Source of the DNA: Actinomycetota bacterium | GTDB taxonomy: Bacteria > Actinomycetota > Thermoleophilia > Gaiellales > Gaiellaceae | Direction: 5' to 3' | Length of the DNA: 33,288 nucleotides | Assembly (NCBI GenBank): GCA_020029615.1 | Contig: JAIBJO010000011.1 | Coordinates: 1 to 33,288 of the forward strand | Shown here: piece after piece, positions 8,147-15,642 of the stretch | How the letters are laid out: each line of letters begins with the position of its first letter | Numbering within the stretch: position 1 is the first letter of the stretch | The notes under the pieces: generated by a model | What the model was told of the DNA's origin: nothing | Database searches by the model: none | The model's input: only the letters and a program-made list of their open reading frames with translations | Program-made: the position numbers and the translations under genes

Positions 8147-8980
8147 CTATGCCCTCCAGCTCGCGAGGTCGACGCCGAGCAGCTGCTCGAGCGCGTCGAA
8201 CTCGTCGTCGTACGCTGACGAGAGCTCGGCCCTGAGGTCGGGGTCGATCCGCGGCATCGGCTTGCCACGTGAGATCACTCGCTGGACTCCGATCCGTCGC
8301 GCCAGGTCGACGGCCGGTTCGAGCCCCAGGCGGCGCAATCGTCGGCCCGTCTTCACCGCGACGCCCGAGATCGGACCGAGCGAGGGCACGCTGCTTCTGT
8401 TGACCTTCTCCTCTCCCACGTGCGCCGGGAACTCGTCGGGGCCGAGGTCCAGGAAGCTCGAGAGCGTTTCTCGCGTCGTGTCGACCTCGGTGACCATCTC
8501 CTCGAAGAGCAGTGGCAGGATCCGCTCGCGTTCGAACGTCTGCAGATAGCTCTCCAGAAAGCGACTGTAGAAGCCGCGCTCCAGCACGCTCGGGCGACTC
8601 TCGACGAACTCGGTGAAGGACCCCCGATAGTTGGCTCTCTGCATCGTGAACCCGTACGTCGAGTACGCGCGGTCGACGGGATGCCTCAACACCACGAGCA
8701 GCTTGACTCCGGGCAACGTCGCGGCGATCCGGTCGGGACAGTCCTCGCAGAACAGGTACTGGGGCGAGATCTCTCCGATCGCCCGGTATGCCAGGGCCTC
8801 CTCCGCAGAGCAGAAGAACGCCTCGTACCACTCGATGCCCTCCTCGAAGTGGCGGTCGAAGAAGCGGAGCTCCTTGCGACGAGCGGGCATGTAGACGCCG
8901 GGATGGCCGGCGAGCAGCGTGTGCAGCCACGTCGTCCCTGCTCGTGGGACCCCGACGCCCAGAAAGGTTGGAAGAGTCAT
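8147..8980 (-). CDS. sulfotransferase (Sulfotransfer_1-like)
   Basis: The product has 277 residues starting at the ATG at 8980. The frame stays open to 9466, but that extension crosses the divergent gene and has no family similarity. The N-terminus MTLPTFLGVGVPRAGTTWLH contains the PAPS loop RAGTTW (13-18). The 3'-phosphate loop is LVVLRHPVDRAYSTYGF (95-111), with R99 and S107. An ISPQYLF motif at 71-77 parallels the 295-residue sulfotransferase downstream. A promoter-like pair lies just upstream (9010-9038). It may be first in a transcript that continues to the flippase and the next sulfotransferase, although 210 nt separate it from the flippase. It should sulfate a glycan or small molecule using PAPS; the acceptor is unknown. 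Confidence 0.92.
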   Translation of the reverse strand: MTLPTFLGVGVPRAGTTWLHTLLAGHPGVYMPARRKELRFFDRHFEEGIEWYEAFFCSAEEALAYRAIGEISPQYLFCEDCPDRIAATLPGVKLLVVLRHPVDRAYSTYGFTMQRANYRGSFTEFVESRPSVLERGFYSRFLESYLQTFERERILPLLFEEMVTEVDTTRETLSSFLDLGPDEFPAHVGEEKVNRSSVPSLGPISGVAVKTGRRLRRLGLEPAVDLARRIGVQRVISRGKPMPRIDPDLRAELSSAYDDEFDALEQLLGVDLASWRA

Positions 8981-9009
8981 GTCGCGGACCGCACGCGTAC
9001 CCTGCTCTG

Positions 9010-9038
9010 ACTGTAGTGTCGCCGCAGGCCGTACGCAA
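9010..9038 (-). promoter_or_regulatory. putative sigma70-type promoter for the sulfotransferase at 8147-8980
   Basis: On the - strand, TTGCGT (9033-9038), a 17-bp spacer and TACAGT (9010-9015), 30 nt before the ATG at 8980. The form TTGCnn-17-TACnnT recurs upstream of several - strand genes in this window. Sequence resemblance only. Confidence 0.5.
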
Positions 9039-9098
9039 CGATCGGGCCGGCGTCGCGGATGGCTCGTATCGACATCTTTTCGAGCGTAAGGTGAGGTG

Positions 9099-10166
9099 AT
9101 GGGGCGAGGGGGAGCACCTGCGGGGAGGCCGGTGGTCGCTGCGCTGATCGCGTTCTGCGCGGTCGCGGTACCGGGAGGAGCGTTGCTCACGTACGCGGCG
9201 GCCTCGGGGTCCTCTTCCGAGGGCAACGAGCCCGGAATCGCCGCGCCTCCGGCCCTCACGCCACCAACCGCTCCGAGCCAGGGCGGCGCATCAGCGGGCT
9301 CGTCCGTACACGGGGGGAGGTCCGGGATCCCGTTCGGGCCGCCGAAGCTCCCCGTGGCGTTGTACGGCGGCGTCTTCACGGGCACGAAGCTCACCGTCAC
9401 CCCCGAGTCCATTCTCGCCGACCTCCGGAGTGCCCGCTCGAAGTCGATGCACGTCTTCGTGATCACGGTCGGCTCCCAGCGCCACTACAAGACCGAGGAC
9501 GGCGACTTCGACATCGACCGCTGGAAGTCTCTCCTGGACGAGTACCGAGGCATCGCCCTCGACGAGTTCGTCGCGGACGGGACGGTCATCGCCCATCAAC
9601 TCGTCAGCGAAGCCAAGGCACGAAGTCAGTGGAACGGGACCGTCATCCCCAATCACGTGCTCGACGAGATGGCGCGGTACAGCAAGGAGATCTGGCCGAC
9701 GATGCCCACCGTCCTCCGTACCGATCCCTCGGACCTCGAGGAGCACGCCGCTGCCTTCGGCACGCCGTGGCCGGGCTGGAGGTGGAGGCACCTCGACGCG
9801 GCATCGGCGCGGTACCTCACGCGCAAGGGCGGAGTCGCCGACTTCGCCGCGAACGAGCAGTCCTCCGCTCGCCGTCAAGGTCTCGCCCTCGTAGTGGGGC
9901 TCAACGTGCTCAGCGGCGGCGACGGATCGAGCGGCGTCCCGAGCCCGCGCCCCGGACGGTGGGCGATGTCACCCGATGAGCTGCTCGAGTACGGAACGGC
10001 GCTGCTCCTCGGGACCGCGGCCTGTGCGTTCGAGATGTGGCGCTACGAGACGCCGGGCTCGGCGTTCGAGGACTTCCGGTACTTCCGCAGGCCCGAGATC
10101 AACGCGGCCGTTGCGGAGCTGGCTGCCATCGCCTCCCGGCGCCCGGCACGCCGCTGCCGGGCGTAG
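9099..10166 (+). CDS. exported protein of unknown function, possibly TIM-barrel glycosidase-like
   Basis: The product has 355 residues. The ATG at 9099 has AAGG 7 nt upstream; a GTG at 9096 directly precedes it. An N-terminal hydrophobic segment (about 10-34) is a signal peptide or anchor, followed by a low-complexity Ser/Pro/Gly linker to about 85. The globular part begins LPVALYGGVFTG and contains VTPESILADLRSARSKSMHVFVITV, DFDIDRWKSLLDEYR, DGTVIAHQL, and MARYSKEIWPTMPTVLR. These alternating helix/strand phrases read like a (beta/alpha) barrel resembling unclassified environmental glycosidase-like proteins; I cannot name a Pfam family. It is the only + strand gene between the two sulfotransferase groups. 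Its last 68 nt overlap the convergent gene at 10099-11403. A role in modifying the surface glycan is inferred from location only. Confidence 0.8.
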   Translation: MGRGGAPAGRPVVAALIAFCAVAVPGGALLTYAAASGSSSEGNEPGIAAPPALTPPTAPSQGGASAGSSVHGGRSGIPFGPPKLPVALYGGVFTGTKLTVTPESILADLRSARSKSMHVFVITVGSQRHYKTEDGDFDIDRWKSLLDEYRGIALDEFVADGTVIAHQLVSEAKARSQWNGTVIPNHVLDEMARYSKEIWPTMPTVLRTDPSDLEEHAAAFGTPWPGWRWRHLDAASARYLTRKGGVADFAANEQSSARRQGLALVVGLNVLSGGDGSSGVPSPRPGRWAMSPDELLEYGTALLLGTAACAFEMWRYETPGSAFEDFRYFRRPEINAAVAELAAIASRRPARRCRA

Positions 10167-11403
10167 GCGCGTCGATCGGGGCCGAAGCGAGCTCCGCAGC
10201 AGCCGGCGATCTCGATCCGGCGACGGCGGCGGTCGCGACGCAGAGGGACAGGAAGATCCAGATGGACTTGCTCTCCTCCAGCGACAGCGACATCGCCCCG
10301 ATCGCGAGGACGCTCACCTGCGTGGCCCAGTACCAGGCGCGCCAGCCCGTGAGACTGCGAATCCTCTTGACGACAGTCACGATCATGACCACGAAGATCA
10401 GGAACCCGACTATCCCGGTCTCGACGAGCACCGAGATGTACGTGTTGTGAGCCTCCTTCTCGATGCCCTTGAACGTGCGCACGTTGTCCAGATCCTCGGA
10501 GACCGCAGCACGATGCGCGTCCAGACCAGAGCCCGTGAGCGGTCGCTCGAGGAACGCGTGGCTGGACGCGACCCATATGCCCCAGCGTCCACTGAGCGCA
10601 CTGCCCTCGCCTCCGAGCTGGGTTGCCGTGGTGGCGGTCTCGATCCGGGCCAGTGGCCCACGTGGGGCGTAGACCACGAGCACGACGATGGCAACCGCGA
10701 GCGTTGCCAGTGCCGCGAGTCGCTGCGACGTCGTCGCGCGTCGCAGCGACCAGAGGATGAAGATCGCCGCCGGGACGAGTGCGAGCGTCGCGCCGCGCGT
10801 CCCGGTGACGGCGACGGCGAAGAGGCCGGTCGGGACGTACGCGAAGTTCAGCATCCGCCTTCCGTGGCTACGCTGCAGGTGAGTCGGACCGGCGGCCAGA
10901 TACCAGGCTGCCGGCACCGCGATCGCGACGATGAGCGCGATGCCGTCCACTTCCGTCCCGATCCCCGTCAGCCGCTCGTGCTCCGGGAACCTCGCGTCGG
11001 GCGTCGACAGGAACTCGAGGATGATGCTCGTGCTCGTGATATAGGCGCCCAGCACGTACGCCTGCAACGCCGTCTCGATCGCGCTTTCGCTGTCGCAGAG
11101 ATCCCAGATGACGAACGTCATGACGAGAAGCTGCGCGTACGTGATGAACCCCGACGTCGACGCCCCTGCGTCGATGCTCCAGTAGAACGTCAGCCCGCTC
11201 CAGAGGACGAGCAGGAAGTACGTCTTCTGGAACGAGTCCGGGTCGCGGAGGCGTCCGCGCAGAAGGACGGACCCGGCCCATACCACCGCCATCGCGAATC
11301 CGATGGGCTTGCTCACCCGGCCGAGCTCACCGAGCTTGATCGCGTTCTCCCACGGAACGGTGAAGACGAATGCGATGGTCAGCCAGTACGCGAGTGCTCG
11401 CAT
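10099..11403 (-). CDS. O-antigen ligase / Wzy-like polymerase family membrane protein
   Basis: The product has 434 residues; its ATG at 11403 is 1 nt after the stop of the upstream sulfotransferase, so the two are coupled. About 10-12 hydrophobic segments are visible. The family signature regions are present: GTRGATLAL (201-209) opening a helix, SGRWGIW (271-277) and ERPLTGSGL in the large external loop, then EAHNTYISVLVETGIVGF (317-334), whose HN motif is typical of Wzy_C/O-antigen ligases. Such enzymes join lipid-linked oligosaccharides to a growing chain or acceptor on the outer face of the membrane. The C-terminal 40 residues (Ala/Pro-rich) are coded by DNA that also codes the end of the convergent gene. 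It could be either polymerase or ligase. Confidence 0.9.
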   Translation of the reverse strand: MRALAYWLTIAFVFTVPWENAIKLGELGRVSKPIGFAMAVVWAGSVLLRGRLRDPDSFQKTYFLLVLWSGLTFYWSIDAGASTSGFITYAQLLVMTFVIWDLCDSESAIETALQAYVLGAYITSTSIILEFLSTPDARFPEHERLTGIGTEVDGIALIVAIAVPAAWYLAAGPTHLQRSHGRRMLNFAYVPTGLFAVAVTGTRGATLALVPAAIFILWSLRRATTSQRLAALATLAVAIVVLVVYAPRGPLARIETATTATQLGGEGSALSGRWGIWVASSHAFLERPLTGSGLDAHRAAVSEDLDNVRTFKGIEKEAHNTYISVLVETGIVGFLIFVVMIVTVVKRIRSLTGWRAWYWATQVSVLAIGAMSLSLEESKSIWIFLSLCVATAAVAGSRSPAAAELASAPIDAPTPGSGVPGAGRRWQPAPQRPR

Positions 11404-11404
11404 C

Positions 11405-12274
11405 TCACACCTGATTATCCGCCGCCGGAGCCCTGCGTCGATCGAGCAGCTTCTCGACAGCTGGTCGGGTGCGTCGCCGACGATAGAGCCACAACGTAGG
11501 CCGGTACAGCCCGTGGCGCTTCATGCGCGACAAGGTGAGGTTTCGACGGTTGAACGACTTCCGCGACCTGGTGCGGTAGTCGAGCACCGCGTCGTCGAGG
11601 CCGGCGCCGTACTCGCGTGCGAGGCCCGGATACAGGTCGCTCGAGACGTACTCGTAGAGGGCGAGGTCCGCCTGGTTCGCGTCGGCGAGCAGTTGCCGCG
11701 ACCGAGGGTCTCCCAGCAACGAGGCGGCGATCGAGCCCCTCCGGGCGACGTTGACAGGCGAGTACGAGATGTCGAGATCGGTTGCTCGGAGCGCCCGGAG
11801 GAGGATCATCGACTCGTCGAAGCGCTCGGTGAGCCCGACGAACATGGCTCGCTCCTCGATGACCCGGATCGCGTCGTCGGCGCGCTGCGTGCCTGCGATC
11901 CGCTGGGTCTGCGCGTTTCGGAGCCACTCCTGCCGTATCCAGTCCTCGAAGACCAGGTGCTTCTTCTGCCGATGGTCGACGTGGTACTGGAAGCGCGACG
12001 CGCACAGCTTCAGAGGGTCTCTGAGGATCGTGAAGTAGGCGACGTCGGCGCCCGCCTCGCTCAGGTCCACGTAGCCCGTGATCCGGTGCCCGGCGACGCT
12101 CGCGAGATCGGGGTACAGCCGACGGAGACGGTGAAGATCGGCCCTGGAGAACGGGGGGTCGTCTCGTGCGCCGTGCCACGGCTCGACGTCGCAGTGACGG
12201 ACGCCGTACGTGCTGCGGAGCATGTACCGCACGGTGCTGCCGGCGGTCTTGTTGATGTGAATGAAGACGAGCAT
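11405..12274 (-). CDS. sulfotransferase family 2 (Sulfotransfer_2-like)
   Basis: The product has 289 residues. It begins directly at the PAPS loop, MLVFIHINKTAGSTVRYML, whose H-x-N-K-T-A-G-S-T pattern (6-14) is that of Sulfotransfer_2 proteins related to chondroitin/HNK-1 sulfotransferases. The 3'-phosphate region is AYFTILRDPLKLCASRFQYH (79-98) with R85 and S93. The start is secure because nothing could be removed before the loop, yet the nearest Shine-Dalgarno-like AAGGAG is 18 nt away, which is unusual. Its stop is 1 nt before the ATG of the Wzy-like gene. It belongs to a different subfamily from the two MTLPTF-type sulfotransferases, so the locus could install sulfate at chemically different positions. 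The acceptor is unknown. Confidence 0.9.
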   Translation of the reverse strand: MLVFIHINKTAGSTVRYMLRSTYGVRHCDVEPWHGARDDPPFSRADLHRLRRLYPDLASVAGHRITGYVDLSEAGADVAYFTILRDPLKLCASRFQYHVDHRQKKHLVFEDWIRQEWLRNAQTQRIAGTQRADDAIRVIEERAMFVGLTERFDESMILLRALRATDLDISYSPVNVARRGSIAASLLGDPRSRQLLADANQADLALYEYVSSDLYPGLAREYGAGLDDAVLDYRTRSRKSFNRRNLTLSRMKRHGLYRPTLWLYRRRRTRPAVEKLLDRRRAPAADNQV

Positions 12275-12306
12275 CGAGCGTTTCGTTCGGATCTCCTTAT
12301 CCCCTC

Positions 12307-12330
12307 GGGGTCTGGCTTAAGCCAGACCCC
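12307..12330. repeat. 24-bp perfect palindrome, copy 1 of a REP-like element
   Basis: GGGGTCTGGCTT followed by its exact reverse complement. It lies in the 187-bp gap between the glycosyltransferase (stop at 12462) and the sulfotransferase (start 12274), with its left edge 32 bp from the sulfotransferase start. Transcribed from either strand it gives a 10-12 bp hairpin. Confidence 0.85.
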
Positions 12331-12371
12331 GAGACATGCAGCCTCTGCCATTCGAGGCACACTGGAAGGCT

Positions 12372-12395
12372 GGGGTCTGGCGGAAGCCAGACCCC
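12372..12395. repeat. 24-bp inverted repeat, copy 2 of the same element, GGAA loop
   Basis: GGGGTCTGGC, GGAA, GCCAGACCCC: the same 10-bp arms as copy 1, but the centre is GGAA instead of TTAA. As + strand RNA this is a GNRA-type tetraloop. The 41 bp between copies also contain a small hairpin (GCCTC/GAGGC). Two copies this close suggest a REP/BIME-like unit or a double terminator. Confidence 0.85.
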
Positions 12396-12461
12396 AAGAA
12401 CGCCTGTTCCACATCCGTGGGACGCCACTGCGAGATCGTCTCGAGACCCACCGATTCCCGT

Positions 12462-13598
12462 TCAGGACGCAACGAGCAGCGGGACGTACTCGTCGACGAC
12501 GGCGTCGATCCTGTACGGGCTCCAGCTCTCAACGGGCGGGCGTTCGAGCTCGCCGTCGAGCGCAGACTCCATCGCCGTCGCCAGCGCCGCGACGTCCCCG
12601 ACCGGGACGAGCGTCCCGTACCGACCGTCGGCGAGGATCTCGCGGGGCCCGCTCGGGCAGTCCGTGGCGATCACGCGCGCTCCGCAGCTCATCGCCTCGA
12701 TGAGCACGGTCGGGAGCCCCTCCCACCTCGAGGAGAGGATGAACGCGGCCGAACGAGCCATGTAGGCATACGGGTTCGGCGTCGCACCCGGCAACGAGAC
12801 GTCGGCAGTGAGCTCGAGCTCTGCGACGAGTGCTTCGAGCCGGCCGCGCTCCGGTCCTTCTCCGAGGATGACGAGCCGTGCAGGCCGTCTCGAGCGCACG
12901 TGAGCGAACGCGCGGAGGAGCGTCGGGAAGTCCTTCTGCGGCCGAAGTCGTCCGGCTGCGACGAACACAGGCTGGTCACCGTCGAACACGTCGGTCTCGA
13001 CCGGGGCGCTCGCCAGGTCTCCGATCTCGGGGGCGACGATGGGATTGGAGATCACGCGGAGCTTGTCGCCGGGAAGGGTCAGGAAGCGCGCCAGATCCTC
13101 GGCCACGCCTTCCGAGACACCGACGACGTAGTCCGCCCAGGGATAGAAGCGCCTCACGAGCCTGGGCATCATCCGGTCGCGCCGAGACTTTCCGTTCAAA
13201 GCGGCCTCCGAGAGCGTGTTCTGCTCGATGACCACGACGCGGCCGGGGTACCTTCCGAGCTTGCGCGCCAGGAGCGCCACGACGTTGGCGTGGTCCAGCA
13301 CCGAGGCCAGCCCCCGCGGCTTCTCACGCCGCAGGTAGCGCACGAGCCCGGGAAGCGAGGTGGCCACGCGACCAGCGCCGAGATCGACGAGCCGCACCTC
13401 GGGCGGTATCTCCTCGAGGCGCGGGCCCTCCGCAGTTGCGAGAACGAGGTCGACGTCGAACCCGCGTCGGACGAGGCCCTCCGCAAGCTTGAGCGCGCCG
13501 CGCTCTGCTCCCCCACCGGCCATCGAGGGCGCGAAGATCGCGATCTTCGTCCGGCCGTTCTCGGGCGACGGCCCAGCCTCCGGTGTTCGCCGTCTCAT
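12462..13598 (-). CDS. GT4 family glycosyltransferase
   Basis: The product has 378 residues. I use the ATG at 13598, because the frame upstream (to 13724) is arginine/serine-rich and overlaps the preceding gene. The N-terminal Rossmann domain begins KIAIFAPSMAGGGAERGALKLAEGL (18-42), with the GGGAER acceptor-side motif of GT4 enzymes. The C-terminal donor domain has AAGRLRPQKDFPTLLRAF (214-231), LGEGPERGRLE, and the E-x7-E motif in RWEGLPTVLIEAMSCG (291-306; E293, E301). It is a retaining, GT-B fold enzyme that should add a sugar to a lipid-linked acceptor on the cytoplasmic face. It follows the Wzz-like gene by 46 nt. Sugar and linkage are unknown. Confidence 0.93.
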   Translation of the reverse strand: MRRRTPEAGPSPENGRTKIAIFAPSMAGGGAERGALKLAEGLVRRGFDVDLVLATAEGPRLEEIPPEVRLVDLGAGRVATSLPGLVRYLRREKPRGLASVLDHANVVALLARKLGRYPGRVVVIEQNTLSEAALNGKSRRDRMMPRLVRRFYPWADYVVGVSEGVAEDLARFLTLPGDKLRVISNPIVAPEIGDLASAPVETDVFDGDQPVFVAAGRLRPQKDFPTLLRAFAHVRSRRPARLVILGEGPERGRLEALVAELELTADVSLPGATPNPYAYMARSAAFILSSRWEGLPTVLIEAMSCGARVIATDCPSGPREILADGRYGTLVPVGDVAALATAMESALDGELERPPVESWSPYRIDAVVDEYVPLLVAS

Positions 13599-13644
13599 AC
13601 GTCGTTCGAGCGGGCGACGAGCGCGGGCGCGCAACGCGTCACGA

Positions 13645-15411
13645 TCACGGCGCGACCGGCTTCTTCGACTTGGGGCGAGCCTGCTCGACGACCGATTCCG
13701 CCCGATCGCGCATTCCCTTGGCAATGCTGCGTCCCACCTCCTGGCGGGAGGGCGCGAAGTTGTAGACGTAGCCCACCGGACGGACGCCGAGGAGCTCGAG
13801 TCGATCGCCGACGTGCTTCAGTCGTCCCGCCTCGCTGCGGTGCGGCACGACGACCACCACCGTCCCGGCGCTGCGCAGAAGCGCATCGGCGTAGGCGATG
13901 TGCAGGATCGGCGGCACGTCGATGAGAACGACGTCGAACTCATCGCGGATCGAGTCCAAGGTGGCGAGGATCTGCTCGGCGCGGAAGACGTCGTTACGTC
14001 GTCGCGTCGCGGTGCCGGGCCCGAGGAGGCTGAGCGTGCCACCCGCGCCCGTTCCCATGACCCGCTGGATGGTCTCCGGCGAGGCGCGGTGCCGGAGCAT
14101 GTTGGTGAGGCCCTCCGCTGTTGTCTCGGCGCCGTCGACGGTGATCGCGCGGCCCAGGAGCAGGCGGGTCAGGCCCTGCTGCTCGACGTCGGTGTCCAGC
14201 GCCAGGACGCGGTAGCCCTCCTGCGCGGCAGCGAACGCCGTGTTCGCAGTGAGCGTCGTCGTGCCGTCGCCGAAAGCGCCGGCGACGAACGCCACCGAGC
14301 TAAGATCGGAGCCGGTGGGCGTGAAGCGGCCGCTCTCGTCCCGCTTCCGCCCGGCGCCGGGTTGCACGTCCTTCGCCGTCGCGCGAGGGGGACCGACCAC
14401 CGACGACAGCAGCCGAAACGCCTCCGCGGACTCCGTCCCCGGAGAGTGGAGCACAGGCAGCTTCGACGTGACGCGCTCGTGCGTGAAGTCCGGGATCTCC
14501 GCTATTGCAGGGGCCCGGAGAACCGCCTCCGGCTCGAGCCAGCTCGAGAACGCCTGCTTCCGCGCGTCGAGCCAGTACGCGAGCCCGGCGCCGGCGAGCG
14601 CTCCGAGCACGACTGCAATCGCAAGGGCGGAGAGCCACGAGACGCCCTGGGCCTTTCCGAGCGCCGCGGGAGAGAACAGATCCACCCCGTCGCCCGCAAG
14701 CTTCGCGTTGACCTGGATACGCGTTCGTCGGGAGCGCAGCTCGCCGAGCAGCGACAGGAGCTGCGCTTGCTTCCTCGCGCGGACCGCGGCGCTGAGCCTG
14801 CTGCCGCCAGTGCCGGACACAGCTGCGAGCGACTTCGATGCGTCGGATATCGCCGTATCGAGCCTCGCCAACGACGCCCTTGCGTCGGAGTCGAGGTCGG
14901 CGCGAATGAGCTCGCGATAGGCGCGCACGACTGCGTTGGCGGCGGCCGAAGCCTCCTTGGGGGTCTTCGCAGAGGTGTTGACGACGATGTAGTTCGAGTC
15001 TGCGTTCGTGCGAATCGTCGTCCGTTGCTGGAGATCGCGCGCATCGACCCGCTGTCCGCCCGACGCACCGAGCAACGCGCTTGCGCGCGTGGCGACGGCG
15101 GCCGACTTCAGGATCGCGACCTGGTCGGCGACGTAGCGAAGCTCGTCTCCGGCCGGCCCGTCTCCGAGCGCCTGCGAGCGCGGGTCTTTGAGGACGAGCC
15201 CGGCCTCGGCTCCGTAGTCGGACGGCCTGAGCGCCGTGAGCAGGAGCCCTACCGCCGCGAAGGCCAGGACGGAGACGAGTACCAGCCGTCGATGGTTCGA
15301 GATCGAGCCGAAGACGTTCGGCTCGGCAACGCCTCCGGGCTCGCGCTCGGTCGACGAGCGCCGACCCTCACCCGGTTGCCACGCTCCGCCGGGGGCTCCG
15401 TTCTCGGTCAC
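13645..15411 (-). CDS. Wzz/BY-kinase-like polysaccharide co-polymerase with degenerate Walker A
   Basis: The product has 588 residues from the GTG at 15411, chosen because GAGG lies 8 nt before it; a GTG at 15420 is also in frame. Transmembrane segments at about 43-60 and 260-281 flank an extracytoplasmic Wzz-like region with helical, alanine-rich sequence (ASLARLDTAISDASKSLAAV). The cytoplasmic part has the P-loop ATPase fold of bacterial tyrosine kinases: a Walker A-like GAFGDGTTT (378-386), Walker A' VLALDTD (402-408) and Walker B DVVLIDVPP (493-501). The Walker A position that is lysine in active kinases is threonine, and there is no C-terminal tyrosine cluster (the tail ends ARPKSKKPVAP). 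I infer a chain-length or assembly scaffold with impaired or lost kinase activity. It is upstream of, and probably co-transcribed with, the GT4 gene. Confidence 0.9.
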   Translation of the reverse strand: MTENGAPGGAWQPGEGRRSSTEREPGGVAEPNVFGSISNHRRLVLVSVLAFAAVGLLLTALRPSDYGAEAGLVLKDPRSQALGDGPAGDELRYVADQVAILKSAAVATRASALLGASGGQRVDARDLQQRTTIRTNADSNYIVVNTSAKTPKEASAAANAVVRAYRELIRADLDSDARASLARLDTAISDASKSLAAVSGTGGSRLSAAVRARKQAQLLSLLGELRSRRTRIQVNAKLAGDGVDLFSPAALGKAQGVSWLSALAIAVVLGALAGAGLAYWLDARKQAFSSWLEPEAVLRAPAIAEIPDFTHERVTSKLPVLHSPGTESAEAFRLLSSVVGPPRATAKDVQPGAGRKRDESGRFTPTGSDLSSVAFVAGAFGDGTTTLTANTAFAAAQEGYRVLALDTDVEQQGLTRLLLGRAITVDGAETTAEGLTNMLRHRASPETIQRVMGTGAGGTLSLLGPGTATRRRNDVFRAEQILATLDSIRDEFDVVLIDVPPILHIAYADALLRSAGTVVVVVPHRSEAGRLKHVGDRLELLGVRPVGYVYNFAPSRQEVGRSIAKGMRDRAESVVEQARPKSKKPVAP

Positions 15412-15554
15412 GCCCCGCACCTCGTCTTGTCGACCGACGCCCAGAGTGCCTCAGGCTCCTCCGAATAGGAGATTCCGCCGCTTGTGAATGAGTGCCCAGA
15501 CTGCAAGAAAGTACCCCTGAACGGCCGAGATCGCTGTCCGGCCGCTTCCTTCGC

Positions 15555-15583
15555 AGAGTATCCGTGGGCGGTCGCTTTCACAA
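15555..15583 (-). promoter_or_regulatory. putative promoter upstream of the Wzz-like gene
   Basis: On the - strand, TTGTGA (15578-15583), 17-bp spacer, TACTCT (15555-15560), in the 231-bp gap before the GTG at 15411. It implies a leader of about 135 nt. The rest of the gap shows no gene. Resembles the other TTGnnn-17-TACnnT pairs in the window, but is a weaker match. Confidence 0.35.
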
Positions 15584-15642
15584 GCCGGAACCAGGTTGGC
15601 GAACGTCCCGACTCGCGCTGAACGCCAGGACCGTCGCACCGT

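Noticed and set aside
9976-11499. 507-codon open frame on the + strand
   Set aside because: Antisense to the Wzy-like membrane protein; Arg/Asp-rich shadow without a family match or ribosome binding site.
13360-15468. 702-codon open frame on the + strand
   Set aside because: Antisense to the GT4 and Wzz-like genes, whose motifs are clear. The translation is rich in Arg/Ala/Gly with no domain signal, typical of a high-GC shadow frame.
15451-15639. 62-residue frame on the - strand in the gap before the Wzz-like gene
   Set aside because: No Shine-Dalgarno, no recognisable features, and it overlaps the promoter candidate.
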